Positions 43,748-52,741 of a stretch of DNA of 64,000 nucleotides are shown here, piece by piece. The DNA is taken from contig CAVUTD010000007.1 of the NCBI GenBank assembly GCA_963744345.1, positions 117,913 through 181,912 on the forward strand, in the 5' to 3' direction. The notes under the pieces were generated by a model. The model ran no database searches, was not told the DNA's origin, and was given only the letters and a program-made list of their open reading frames with translations. The DNA is from DASTFP01 sp963744345 (GTDB lineage: Bacteria > Verrucomicrobiota > Verrucomicrobiia > Chthoniobacterales > Terrimicrobiaceae). Numbering within the stretch: the stretch's first letter is position 1; each line of letters opens with the position of its first letter. A program made the translations under genes and the position numbers.

Positions 43748-44890
43748 CTAGCTCTTGGACATGACCCGCGTGCCGATCCACTGCAGCAAGGCGACGGGGC
43801 TGTAAAGCAGGGTTCGCAGCTGAGCGTTGTACCAAATGTTTGGAGCTCGTTTCCATTGAAGCTTTGGGTCAAGCAGTATCTTGTGCATTGCTACTTCGCC
43901 GCTTGTGCCAGCCTGCGCTGCCAGCGCCGTGAGCACATGCGTCCATATCTGATCCTGAAGTTTGTCGCCGGCGAGTCGAAACGCCACTTCGTAAAGCGGA
44001 TCGCTCGCGCGGGCCAAGACCTGAACCTGAGCAAAGGTGCTGCCGTCCTCGATGTAGGAACTAAACGTTACCCAACCGGCTTCCGGGTGCCCGGCCGGCG
44101 TCATCAGGGTGAACGACTCGGCGCCGGCGTACAACACCATGACGCCCGTCGAGATCGGGCCACCCGAGGTTTGCGCGTCGATGAGCACTAGTGCGTTGGG
44201 TGTGATTCCGGTGGCACTCGGAAAGAAGCGCTTCTGCGGCGGCTTGAAATTGGGGACATTCTGCTTCCACATGGCAATCACCTCATGCGGAGTCAGTTCA
44301 CTATTGCGCAGGCAGATACGGTACGTCTTCTGCCACATCTGACCGAAACCCTGCAGCGGACCGAACAGACGGCGACCTTGAACATTCAAAGCGCGTGCGC
44401 CAGCAGGGATCTCCGCGAGATGCAGCCGGTCCACCGGCTTGGCCCAGCTATTGATGGCTCGCTTGCTCACCGCAGGTTGGTCGAGCTCGCCGCGTGGAGG
44501 CGTTGCGGCACTCGGTGCCGCCGGTGTATCGAGCAGATCGTGCGCGGCTTGCAAGGCATCGGCTTCGGAAGCGTAGATCGTGATCGCCTCGTTGAGCCGC
44601 GTGACCAGCAAAACGTTTTGGTAGTCCTCATCGATCTGCACAGCAAACAAGCGCTGCCCCGCAGCGTTGGCGCGCGTGATGAGTGTTACGATCAACTTGA
44701 TACCGCTGCTGTTCTTGTACTCCAGGTGGCGGAAATTGAGGATCAGCACACGAACCCCCTCGCTGCTCGCCTGTTCATAAGCGTTCAGCAGCGCGGCGTC
44801 AGCCGACGACGTGAGCTCGCCCATCAAGTCAAGAACGGCCACCCCGTCAAAAGGTCTGCGCACGCTGATGGTCGCATTCGGCTGTGCCAT
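43748..44890 (-). CDS. STAS-domain protein fused to an uncharacterised C-terminal domain
   Basis: A 380-residue protein with a clear ribosome site (GGAGGGCGGCAC). Residues about 1-105 are a STAS/anti-sigma-antagonist-like domain: VAVLDLMGELTSSADAALLN, VRVLILNFRHLEYKNSSGIK (with the SSG that carries the phosphorylatable Ser in the family) and a helix-strand end. A linker rich in Ala/Pro follows, then a domain of about 230 residues with GRRLFGPLQGFGQMWQKTYR, MTPAGHPEAGWVTFSSYIED and ARASDPLYEVAFRLAG. This second half recurs in bacteria, perhaps as a lipid- or ligand-binding SRPBCC-type fold, but I cannot name it confidently. It could be a phospho-switch coupled to a ligand binder. Confidence 0.8.
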   Translation of the reverse strand: MAQPNATISVRRPFDGVAVLDLMGELTSSADAALLNAYEQASSEGVRVLILNFRHLEYKNSSGIKLIVTLITRANAAGQRLFAVQIDEDYQNVLLVTRLNEAITIYASEADALQAAHDLLDTPAAPSAATPPRGELDQPAVSKRAINSWAKPVDRLHLAEIPAGARALNVQGRRLFGPLQGFGQMWQKTYRICLRNSELTPHEVIAMWKQNVPNFKPPQKRFFPSATGITPNALVLIDAQTSGGPISTGVMVLYAGAESFTLMTPAGHPEAGWVTFSSYIEDGSTFAQVQVLARASDPLYEVAFRLAGDKLQDQIWTHVLTALAAQAGTSGEVAMHKILLDPKLQWKRAPNIWYNAQLRTLLYSPVALLQWIGTRVMSKS

Positions 44891-45149
44891 GTGCCGCCCT
44901 CCACGGTAAAACATGCGTGACCGCGCCTGCAACAATGCGAAGGGTCGCCGAGCACAATGTGATAAGTATCTCCACGACCAGATGTCTCCGTATAAGTTGC
45001 CGCATGTCGTCTCCCTAAACAAAGTTGTACGTTTCGGAATGGCTATAAGCAAGCGGGTCGCCCGATTCGTGTGCGCCTCTCAATCGCGTCGCCATCGGAT
45101 CGAGCCACAGATAAGCCAGTCGCGGTTCTCGCGACTTGGCCGCGAAACA

Positions 45150-45871
45150 TCACCGCTGCACTGCAGGGAGCGATGCGCGAATGCGCTCGGAGAAATCGGG
45201 TGCATCGTCCGCGGCCTGCGCGGCCTCATTGATGCGAGATCGCCGGCGCAGTTCTTCAAAAGGCAGTGTCGTGTCCACCCTGCTTGTGTTGTAGAGATAC
45301 CCATCGATGAAGCCGTTCAGGAAATGGCGGAAGTTCCATCGACCGATTCGCCCAGCGGCATTCGCATAACGCACAATGTTCACCGTGCAACTGTTGCTCA
45401 GCAGATGGTAAAACTCTGCCTGATCAGCAAGCTCGTTGATCCGTTGGAGGTAAACCAGGAAAAGGCGGCGCGCATTCTCTGGTGAGGTCTTGGTGCGATA
45501 GAGATACACATCCTCATCTCGATAATTCGTGCGGGCACGAACGATGTCGCGCTCATCTCCCACAACATAGATCAACTCAAATTGCTTGAAGAGCGAAGCG
45601 AGGGGCGCAAAGGCTTCGCCCACTTCGGGCCTTGTTTCAATGGAGATGCTCAGGGAAGCGCGTTGTCGAAGATAAAACTCAAAAATGTGTGCCCAACGGG
45701 CCCAACCTTCCAGTAGGACACAAAGAAATCGATCGAGGTGAGATGCGAGAGCAGTACCTCGCGCTCTTCGTATCGCACGACGAAGTCGTCCGTGCTGCGA
45801 TAATCAAAGTTGCGATAACCGGTGATGCGGACGCGATCTCCGTCGATGATGGCCCGCGGCATCACCGCCAT
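45150..45871 (-). pseudogene. DUF4105 (Lnb N-terminal-like) protein with frameshift
   Basis: The upstream frame carries IDGDRVRITGYRNFDYRSTD, FVVRYEEREVLLSHLTSIDF and FVSYWKVGPVGHTFLSF, then stops at 45,650. One frame over, the family continues with SISIETRPEVGEAFAPLASL, FELIYVVGDERDIVRARTNY and LLSNSCTVNIVRYANAAG. A single-base change in the run at 45,651-45,656 reunites them. DUF4105 proteins are membrane-anchored periplasmic proteins with a His/Cys pair (here GHTF and NSCT) suggesting a papain-like thiol enzyme. The usual N-terminal membrane segment is not evident, so the 5' end may also be damaged. Confidence 0.8.
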
Positions 45872-46053
45872 AAGATATTGCCATTGAAAAACATGTGGAT
45901 CGGGAAGCGCGCTTTTGGAACCACGCTACAATCTGAAACACGACGGAGGATTCTTCGTGTCGGGGCTGACGGTTGCTAAGACTTCTTTTCCCGAGTCAGC
46001 TGGCTGGGATTGCGCTTGTCACATCAAAGGCAGTTTGGAATGGTAATAGCATC

Positions 46054-47064
46054 ATGGATTCGGAAAAGCCGCTCGTTGCAGTTTACGACACCAAACCCTA
46101 CGATCGCGAATACCTCACCCACGCTGCGGGAGTGGAGGAGCTGGAATTGCGCTTCAACGATTTCCGTCTGGAGCCTGCCACCTCCTTTTCGGCGGAGGGG
46201 GCAAAAGCCGTTTGCGCTTTCGTGAATGACAACCTCAAGCACCAGAGCCTTGAGAGCCTGGCCCGCCACGGGGTCGGGATGGTCGCGCTCCGTTGCGCAG
46301 GCTTCAACAACGTCGATGTCGAGGCCGCCAAACGCCTGGGCATCGCCGTCACCCGCGTTCCAAGCTACTCACCCCACGCCGTCGCCGAGCACACGATCGC
46401 GCTCATTCTCACACTCAATCGAAAGACCCACCGGGCAAATAACAGGGTGCGTGAACTTAACTTCTCGCTCAATGGTTTGGTGGGTTTCGACCTCTTTGGC
46501 AAAACCGCTGGAATCATCGGCACGGGAAAAATCGGGCGCATCGCCGCACAAATCCTCAAAGGGTTTGGCATGCGCGTGCTTGCTTTCGATCCGTTTCCAA
46601 ATACCGAGTGGTCCGCGCAAAACTCCATCGACTACGTCCCGCTCGAGACGCTCTTCAGGGAGAGTGACATCGTCTCGCTGCACACTCCCCTCACTCCGGA
46701 GACGGATCACATCATCGGGTTCGAGTCCCTCGCCCTGATGAAACGCGGGGTGGTGCTGATCAACGTCAGCCGCGGCCGCCTGGTCCACACGACTGCGCTC
46801 ATTGAAGCCTTGAAAAAAGGGCAAGTCGGCGGCGTGGCACTCGATGTGTACGAAGAGGAAGAAGGGGTTTTCTTTGAGGATCTCTCCGGACTGGTTCTGC
46901 ATGACGATGAGCTCGCGCGCCTGCTTAGCTTCCCGAACGTTCTCATCACAGCCCACCAGGCATTCTTAACGGCGGAAGCACTCAATGAGATTTCCCGCGT
47001 CACCGTTGAAAATCTTCGGCGATTTACGAGCGGGCAGTCGTTCCTCGAAGGAACCGCGCTGTAA
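46054..47064 (+). CDS. D-2-hydroxyacid dehydrogenase (D-lactate dehydrogenase-like)
   Basis: A 336-residue NAD-dependent enzyme. NAD motif AGIIGTGKIGRIAAQILKGF, substrate Arg in LINVSRGRLVHTTALI, ALDVYEEEEGVFFEDLS and catalytic His in VLITAHQAFLTAEAL, which matches the LdhA subgroup (AHQAFLT rather than PHIAW). DTKPYDREYL at the N-terminus is characteristic of fermentative D-lactate dehydrogenases. It would interconvert pyruvate and D-lactate. ATG 46054 gives the correct N-terminus; the in-frame extension upstream is not conserved. It is followed 39 bp later by cardiolipin synthase. Confidence 0.93.
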   Translation: MDSEKPLVAVYDTKPYDREYLTHAAGVEELELRFNDFRLEPATSFSAEGAKAVCAFVNDNLKHQSLESLARHGVGMVALRCAGFNNVDVEAAKRLGIAVTRVPSYSPHAVAEHTIALILTLNRKTHRANNRVRELNFSLNGLVGFDLFGKTAGIIGTGKIGRIAAQILKGFGMRVLAFDPFPNTEWSAQNSIDYVPLETLFRESDIVSLHTPLTPETDHIIGFESLALMKRGVVLINVSRGRLVHTTALIEALKKGQVGGVALDVYEEEEGVFFEDLSGLVLHDDELARLLSFPNVLITAHQAFLTAEALNEISRVTVENLRRFTSGQSFLEGTAL

Positions 47065-47103
47065 TCAAGAACAGTAGGATCACGCGCGGGAATCCTCCGC
47101 CTT

Positions 47104-48531
47104 ATGCCTTGGATTCTTTCCGCCGTTTTCCTCGTTGTTGAAGCTCTCGCTGTGGCGAGCGCAGTGCACGCCCTCTTTACCGTGCGCACCGCCCAAGGCA
47201 CCATCGCGTGGGCGATCGGGTTGATCACGTTCCCTTGGGTGGCCTTGCCGCTCTATTGGATCTTCGGGAGCCGGCGGTTCGATGCTCACTCGAGGGTAAT
47301 GAAGCAGGCCTTGATCGAGCACGAGGCGAAGATTCACGAGGTGCGCGAGGAAATGCGCCCGTTTCAGGTGCCGCCCTCAGAAATTCGACCGGTTCGAGTA
47401 GGCGATCTCGCGGCGGTGGCGGGCGAGCCGTTTCTTGGCGGCAACAAACTGAACCTGCTCATCGACGGCGAGGCAACGTTCGAGGCCATCCTCGCGGAGG
47501 TGGCCAAGGCAAAGCGGTGTATCTTTGTCCAGTTTTACATCATGCGAGAAGATGGGCTTGGGAGTCGTCTCCTGGAAGCTTTGGCCGCACGGGCGACGGA
47601 GGGAGTTGAGGTCTGTTTTCTCCTTGATCTCGTGGGAAGTCACTCGATGAAGTCAGCCACAATTGAAAAATGGCGCCGCCGGGGTGTTCGGATGGCAACG
47701 TTCTGCGCCGGCAGCAAATGGCGGGATCGCTGGCAGCTCAATTTCCGCAACCACAGGAAAAACGTCATCGTGGACGGACGAGTCGGTTTTGTCGGCGGAC
47801 ACAACGTTGGCGACGAATATCTCGGATTAAGTCCAAAATTCGGCCGCTGGCGCGACACGCAAGTGCGAGTCGAAGGTCCCTCGGCAATGCAACTGCAAAT
47901 GGCGTTTATCGCGGACTGGTTCTTTGCCACGAGAGAGGCGCTGGCCGCGCCCTGGAAGGCGGAGGCCTCTCCGGAAGAGGACGGCCAGTCGACGCTGGTG
48001 TTGGCCTCCGGACCTTCAGACCAATTCGAACGCTGCACGCTTTTTTTTCTGAACGTCATCACGATGGCCGAGCGCAGACTGTGGATCGCCAGCCCGTATT
48101 TTGTGCCGGACGAGGGGATTCTGCAGGCCCTTCAATTGGCAGCCATACGTGGAGTCGAGGTAAGAATTTTGCTGCCGATGAACCCCGATCACGTGTTCGT
48201 CTGGCTGGCCTCATTCGCAATCCTTACCGAATTGGCGCATCCCAACATACACATCCATCGCTTTACAGGGGGCTTTCTGCATCAAAAGGCCTTGCTCGTG
48301 GATAATACATTTGCAGCAGTCGGCACCGCCAATTTCGACAACCGTTCTTTTCGACTGAATTTTGAAATTACCCTCGCGGTTTCGGGATCCCGATTTGCCT
48401 CGGATGTGGCCAGGATGTTCGAAAGCGACTTTGCGGAATCCGTGCGCGTTGAACGCGATGATTACGATTCCCGGCCGTTTTATTTCAAAGCGGGTGCGCA
48501 GGCAGCTCGTTTGCTGGCGCCGATCTTGTGA
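47104..48531 (+). CDS. cls: cardiolipin synthase
   Basis: A 475-residue phospholipase-D superfamily enzyme. Two N-terminal helices (LSAVFLVVEALAVASAVHAL and GTIAWAIGLITFPWVALPLY) anchor it in the inner membrane. The two HKD motifs are HRKNVIVDGRVGFVGGHNV and HQKALLVDNTFAAVGTANFD, with NRSFRLNFEI following the second, as in bacterial Cls. It joins two phosphatidylglycerol molecules to make cardiolipin. The order after the dehydrogenase and before HdeD on one strand may be a stress-related unit. Confidence 0.95.
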   Translation: MPWILSAVFLVVEALAVASAVHALFTVRTAQGTIAWAIGLITFPWVALPLYWIFGSRRFDAHSRVMKQALIEHEAKIHEVREEMRPFQVPPSEIRPVRVGDLAAVAGEPFLGGNKLNLLIDGEATFEAILAEVAKAKRCIFVQFYIMREDGLGSRLLEALAARATEGVEVCFLLDLVGSHSMKSATIEKWRRRGVRMATFCAGSKWRDRWQLNFRNHRKNVIVDGRVGFVGGHNVGDEYLGLSPKFGRWRDTQVRVEGPSAMQLQMAFIADWFFATREALAAPWKAEASPEEDGQSTLVLASGPSDQFERCTLFFLNVITMAERRLWIASPYFVPDEGILQALQLAAIRGVEVRILLPMNPDHVFVWLASFAILTELAHPNIHIHRFTGGFLHQKALLVDNTFAAVGTANFDNRSFRLNFEITLAVSGSRFASDVARMFESDFAESVRVERDDYDSRPFYFKAGAQAARLLAPIL

Positions 48532-48629
48532 GCTGACTGTCTCCGGGAGCATTTCGTCGCGTCGCGAGGTTTGTTGCCAAAAGAAACTGCTAGCCTTTCT
48601 TCCCTCGAATCGCTTGAAGATTTCTCACA

Positions 48630-49193
48630 ATGACGACCAATGTTTCTCCTGCTAGCGCTCGGAAGGCCCTCTCGATGAGCCGCGGTTGGCTTATCGCTGG
48701 AGGCATCCTTTCCATCTTCGTAGGTTTTCTGGCGATCGGTTCCCCTCTGCTCTTCTCGATCGTGGTCGCCCAGTTCCTGGGCGCATTTGCCCTCGTCAGC
48801 GGCGCTATCGCCTTGTTTGTGGCACTGTTCGGCAAGGAGGTCACGCACCGGGTTCTTGAAGCGATTTTTGCGCTGATCCGCATCGCGGCCGGCCTGGCAC
48901 TGTTCATTTGCGTTGCGTCGAGCATCGCGGTCATCACACTCGTTTTCGCCATGTTTCTGATTGTGGAGGGAATTTTCCTCATTGGAGGCGCATTCAGACT
49001 GCGCAAGCATCCAGGATGGAGCTGGACACTCTTCAACGGGATAGCCGCGCTTGTTCTCGGCGTGATGGTTTATTCGCGGTGGCCATCGGACTCCGCCTGG
49101 GTGCTGGGACTTTTCTTCGGGATCAACTTACTTTTTAACGGCATGTCGCTCCTCATGCTTGGCTTGGCTGCTCCCAAGGCAGCAGCGGCCTGA
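48630..49193 (+). CDS. HdeD-family membrane protein (copy 1)
   Basis: A 187-residue protein with six hydrophobic helices (DUF308). It starts with a short soluble tail, then MSRGWLIAGGILSIFVGFLA, followed by FGKEVTHRVLEAIFALIR, WTLFNGIAALVLGVMVYSRW and GLFFGINLLFNGMSLLMLGL. HdeD supports acid resistance in enterics; elsewhere its role is unclear. A close paralogue is encoded on the other strand at 57.1-57.6 kb, and both end with a shared AAPKAA tail. Confidence 0.92.
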   Translation: MTTNVSPASARKALSMSRGWLIAGGILSIFVGFLAIGSPLLFSIVVAQFLGAFALVSGAIALFVALFGKEVTHRVLEAIFALIRIAAGLALFICVASSIAVITLVFAMFLIVEGIFLIGGAFRLRKHPGWSWTLFNGIAALVLGVMVYSRWPSDSAWVLGLFFGINLLFNGMSLLMLGLAAPKAAAA

Positions 49194-49347
49194 TTGGGCT
49201 AGCCGATGGTTTGCCGGGCTACTTTCTGGTCGCAACACGTCCTAAGGCTGCAGCGGCTGCCTGCCGATGCGAGCCGGGCTCTTGAAGTTCCACCAGCCGC
49301 CGAGATTGCAGTTGCTCGCGGTGAAGCCTTTCGGGTAATCCCACTCC

Positions 49348-49770
49348 ATGGTCAATTCACCCGCCACGAACTTCGGCCGGGCATTTCGTCGGCTTTTCCT
49401 TTTTCCCGTCGCGGTCTTTTTCACCTCCTGCCAGACGACGTCCAGAAAGGAAGATTGGGATATTCCCCTCACGCTGAGAACCGTTGGGCCCGCCTACGCT
49501 GACTACGTGCTGGAGGTCGTTGATACGGACACGGACCGAAAGGTGACCTATGTGGAATGGATCAACGCTGGCGGCTCCAAGCGGAGCTTCGAGCTGGTTG
49601 ACCAGAACAAGGACGGCATGGTCACGCGAACGGAACTCATCCGATTTGGCTCGAGTGCGCGCTTCCTCGACACGACCCGGCGCTATGTGGATTTCAATAA
49701 GGACAACAAGCTCACGCCGCGTGATTTCCGCTCGCCGGCAGGCGTGCGTGTGCTGCGGTTCGAGTTTTAG
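49348..49770 (+). CDS. EF-hand lipoprotein
   Basis: A 140-residue protein. The signal contains RRLFLFPVAVFFTSCQTT with a lipobox-like FFTSC, so it is probably a lipoprotein. Three EF-hand-type loops follow: DTDTDRKVTYVEW, DQNKDGMVTRTEL and DFNKDNKLTPRDF, each with Asp at positions 1, 3 and 5 and an acidic or near-acidic position 12. It likely binds calcium in the periplasm or at the outer membrane. The start could be slightly downstream. It stands alone after hdeD. Confidence 0.82.
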   Translation: MVNSPATNFGRAFRRLFLFPVAVFFTSCQTTSRKEDWDIPLTLRTVGPAYADYVLEVVDTDTDRKVTYVEWINAGGSKRSFELVDQNKDGMVTRTELIRFGSSARFLDTTRRYVDFNKDNKLTPRDFRSPAGVRVLRFEF

Positions 49771-50299
49771 AAATCGGTGACTGGCAAGCGCGCGGCCAAG
49801 GCGTTCGGTTTGAAATAAGCCAGCCCATGTCAGCGGTCACACCTCCGATCTTAAACTGATATTCCAATTTCTGCTCTCCTTTGTCGAAGCCTTCAAAGAA
49901 GTGCCCATAGGCCGCCTTGATTCATCCGCGCCAACCCAAATCTTGCCAGGACCTTTGCCCATGATCGCAGCCTTTTCGGTTAAGCATCGGCTCGGAGCGG
50001 GCATCGGCGCAACTTTGTACCCTTTATCCGGAAGCGCAACGAAGGTGGAGCTCTGCCTCGGCGGAAGCGCGCACCGAATCACTCCGAATCGCACTGCCCT
50101 GGGTGATCAAACAGGTCGACGCGCACGAAATTGTCTTCGATCCCTGCGCGAAAGTCATCGGCCGCGACTTGCGATGGGACGATGCGCTCTACGGCCTTCG
50201 GTGCGGAATGCCACGGATTTTGCGCTCGCCGAGTTCGCAGAGAATTGTGCGGGCGGTGCATTTATGCTGAGCGCCACGGCTTCAGACGCGTTGTCTTGC
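49771..50299. other. frame-broken region, no intact gene
   Basis: On the minus strand several short frames look protein-like (VPSQVAADDFRAGIEDNFVR; KGPGKIWVGADESRR; FFEGFDKGEQKLEYQFKIGG), but they switch frames and match no family I recognise. They probably belong to one damaged or error-containing gene downstream of the aspA remnant. Confidence 0.4.
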
Positions 50300-51113
50300 T
50301 TTTCAGCGAACGCCTTGCGCGCGGCCTCAGCAAAGCGCGGGTCAGCGGCGACGCCCGTTCCGACGGCTGTCGCTCCCAGGTTAATCTCGCCCAGATGTTT
50401 GATAAGGCCCTGGAAGCTTGCGTGATCCTCGGCCAACGTCACGGCAAAGCCCACGAATTCCTGCCCAGCGTCATTGGCACCGCGTTCTGCAACTGCGTAA
50501 GACTTTCACGATGCCGTCGAACTCGCGTCCTTTGTCGCTAAATTTGCGTTCCAGCAACTTCAACTCAACGAGCAACCGCTCGATCGCCAGGCATAGCCCA
50601 GCCTTGAATGCTGTTGGATAAGTGTCACTCGTACTCTGGCTGCGATTCACATGGTCATTCGGATCGAGGTGTTCGTAGTCGCTTTGGAATGTCCGCCTAA
50701 TTCCAGTCAGCGATTAGCAATCACTTCGGTTGGCATTCATGTTCGTGGATGTGCCAGCGCCGCCTTGCATGAATCCACGATGAATTGATCGTGGAGCTTG
50801 CCGTGCTTGATCTCCTCGCACGCACGGTCAATCAGATCAGCCTTGGTCTGATCCAACACGCCAATCTCGGCGTTGGCGCGCACGGCGGCTTGCTTCACGT
50901 AGGCGTAGCCGAACATCAAGTCGGGATACACTGAGATCGGACGTCCGCTGATGGCAAAGTTGTCGAGTGCGCGGCTAACATTGATGCCCCAGTAAGCATC
51001 GGCTGGGATCTGCTTTGAGCCCAAACTGTCTGTCTCGGTTCGGGTGGTCCCGTTGCCTGACGTCAGCGTGTGGATGCTCTTTTGAAAAGCCGGTTTACTC
51101 GTTGATTGTTCAT
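50300..51113 (-). pseudogene. aspA: aspartate ammonia-lyase / fumarase-like gene with multiple indels
   Basis: The aspartase N-terminal two fifths can be followed across frames: SIHTLTSGNGTTRTETDSLG, KQIPADAYWGINVSRALDNF, HDQFIVD, MQGGAGTSTNMNAN, EVIANR, HLDPNDHVNRSQSTSDTYPT, LQNAVPMTLGQEFVGFAVTL and GEINLGATAVGTGV. At least five one-base shifts are needed to join them, yet the residues are strongly conserved. The rest of the enzyme, including the catalytic GSSxMPxKxN loop, was not found. ATG 51113 with a GAGGAAACT ribosome site is the likely original start. Aspartase would release ammonia from aspartate to give fumarate. Confidence 0.8.
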
Positions 51114-51128
51114 AGTTTCCTCATTTGG

Positions 51129-51839
51129 TTATAGATCGTTGGTGATCGTTGTCTCGGCACCGAGGGTCAGTAAGTCAGTCGTCCCCCTCCAGAGAAACCA
51201 TGTCCCGAAAATCAACGAAGCCACTATTGCGATCTTCCGGTTGTGGTGTTCCAACCAGCCTTGCATCACTTCCAGCGTCTTCGCCGATTGCGCCGGCGCG
51301 ACAGCACTGCTAATGATTGGCGCCAGCATCAGCGACTGTGCAGCCAGGACGAAAAAGAGATATGCAACCACGCTGCCCTTCAAGCCCAACTGCGCCTTCT
51401 CTATGGCGGCGATGGCGCAGAGCGTAAAGAGCCATTGCTTCATTCCAGTCGCCATCAAAACCACGCTCATACCAAACGCCGCAGGTGCCGACACTCGGCT
51501 CACGGTCGTCATCCACTTTGGCGGCGGTGCGTCGGGATCGTCTCCCACGCGCCATGCGGTCACGGCGGTGATTAGCAGGAAGACACCAACCACCAACAGC
51601 AGCGTCGAGGCGATGAGATCGGGCCCGGCCTCACCGCCAGCGTCGTCGGCAGTGGCGAAGACATAGCCAAACAGAATCATCTGCAACAGGCGCACCGTCA
51701 TCGCACCTGCGGCGAACGCCACCGCTTTGATCAAGCCGCCTTCGCCGCGCAACAAGAGCAACGTCAAGATGATCCACATCGGCCCCGCAACGGCGGCGCC
51801 AATGATCGGCGGCAACAAGCTAACTAATACATGAGTCAT
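51129..51839 (-). CDS. GAP-family membrane protein (Sap/LysE-like)
   Basis: A 236-residue membrane protein with six helices, starting MTHVLVSLLPPIIGAAVAGP. Segments GGLIKAVAFAAGAMTVRLLQ and AFGMSVVLMATGMKQWLFTL match the GAP (sulfolipid-addressing-like) family, a branch of the LysE exporter fold. Probably an exporter of an unknown small molecule. It ends 16 bp before the aspA-remnant start on the same strand. The longer in-frame start at 51965 runs into the IS110 remnant and is unlikely. Confidence 0.8.
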   Translation of the reverse strand: MTHVLVSLLPPIIGAAVAGPMWIILTLLLLRGEGGLIKAVAFAAGAMTVRLLQMILFGYVFATADDAGGEAGPDLIASTLLLVVGVFLLITAVTAWRVGDDPDAPPPKWMTTVSRVSAPAAFGMSVVLMATGMKQWLFTLCAIAAIEKAQLGLKGSVVAYLFFVLAAQSLMLAPIISSAVAPAQSAKTLEVMQGWLEHHNRKIAIVASLIFGTWFLWRGTTDLLTLGAETTITNDL

Positions 51840-51984
51840 TACAAGACCAGCCCCATCAGAGTGAATCCACGCAGCGCAAACCGACAGAATCCGTTTGCAG
51901 CACTTCTCATCGAGCGTTTGTCCGGCGGTCCGACGGTTTATGCTGCGCGCCAGGGTCAACGACACCCAAGAGGCGCAAAGCGAA

Positions 51985-52345
51985 CACTATCACTTCAACG
52001 CCCAAAGCGACAGCCAGAAATCCGCGCGTCCACCTTCGGTCTTCGTCTGCGCCTCAGCAATGATGCGCGTCTTGAAGGGATGGCCAGCACGATGCGTTCG
52101 GAGGGTAGTTCTCTTTCCAAAATTTCAAAAAGCCAATGCCAGTTCATACCCGCTTCAAAAACCACGCGGCATCCCGGCCATCGTCGCACCAGCGCGCGGA
52201 AATCCTCCGGATGAGCGTGATCGGTACGATCCCTGTCCTAAGCTGTCGCCCTGCAATCGAGCACGCTATAGACGCTGTATGCCTTGTGATAATCGATGCC
52301 GATGAACGTCGGCTTCTGCTCTGATAGAACTGGTAGTCTTTTCAT
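51985..52345 (-). mobile_element. IS110-family transposase remnant (5' part)
   Basis: ATG 52345 opens an IS110-type transposase: KPTFIGIDYHKAYSVYSVLD carries the first acidic residue of the DEDD site, and VVFEAGMNWHWLFEILEREL follows. An in-frame TAG interrupts after RATA, and the frame shifts after SERIVLA, where PFKTRIIAEAQTKT and then KVDARI continue in other frames. Only the N-terminal third of the element remains; no ends or target duplication were found. Confidence 0.82.
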
Positions 52346-52741
52346 GGAGACAATTTACGCCATCGAATTCATGCGCCTTGCCGAGCCGCCCCTCACGCCG
52401 ATCAAGCAGCCATCGGCCTTTCATGTCGCCTTATTGTGCGCAAGGCCCACGAAACTCCAAACCCTCAGTCAGCAAGTCCGCACAGAAACCGCCGCAATCC
52501 AAAGTGGCATCCCTCATCGCAAGCAGCGGCCACCCCGCAAGGCGAGCAGGCCGAGGCGGTAAATAGCGGTATGGGAGCTCGGCACGGGCACACGCATCTC
52601 CCCGACAGCTTCAAACTACGCGGAAGGCAGCGAGAGTTGGGAGCATCGCTTGTCAAGCTTACCAAACTGTAATGCTCGAGAAAGCTACCGGATAGGCGGA
52701 GCGTGGCATCTTCGTGCCGAAGACAAAGAAAGCATATATTC
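52346..52741. other. 396-bp gap without a supported gene
   Basis: Overlapping plus-strand frames are Arg/Ser/Pro-rich and look spurious. The stretch lies between the IS110 remnant and the HtrA start and should hold the htrA promoter. No clear promoter boxes stand out. Confidence 0.4.

Noticed and set aside
52136..52672. Overlapping short plus-strand frames before htrA
   Set aside because: They are antisense to the IS110 remnant or of biased composition, and no ribosome sites were seen.
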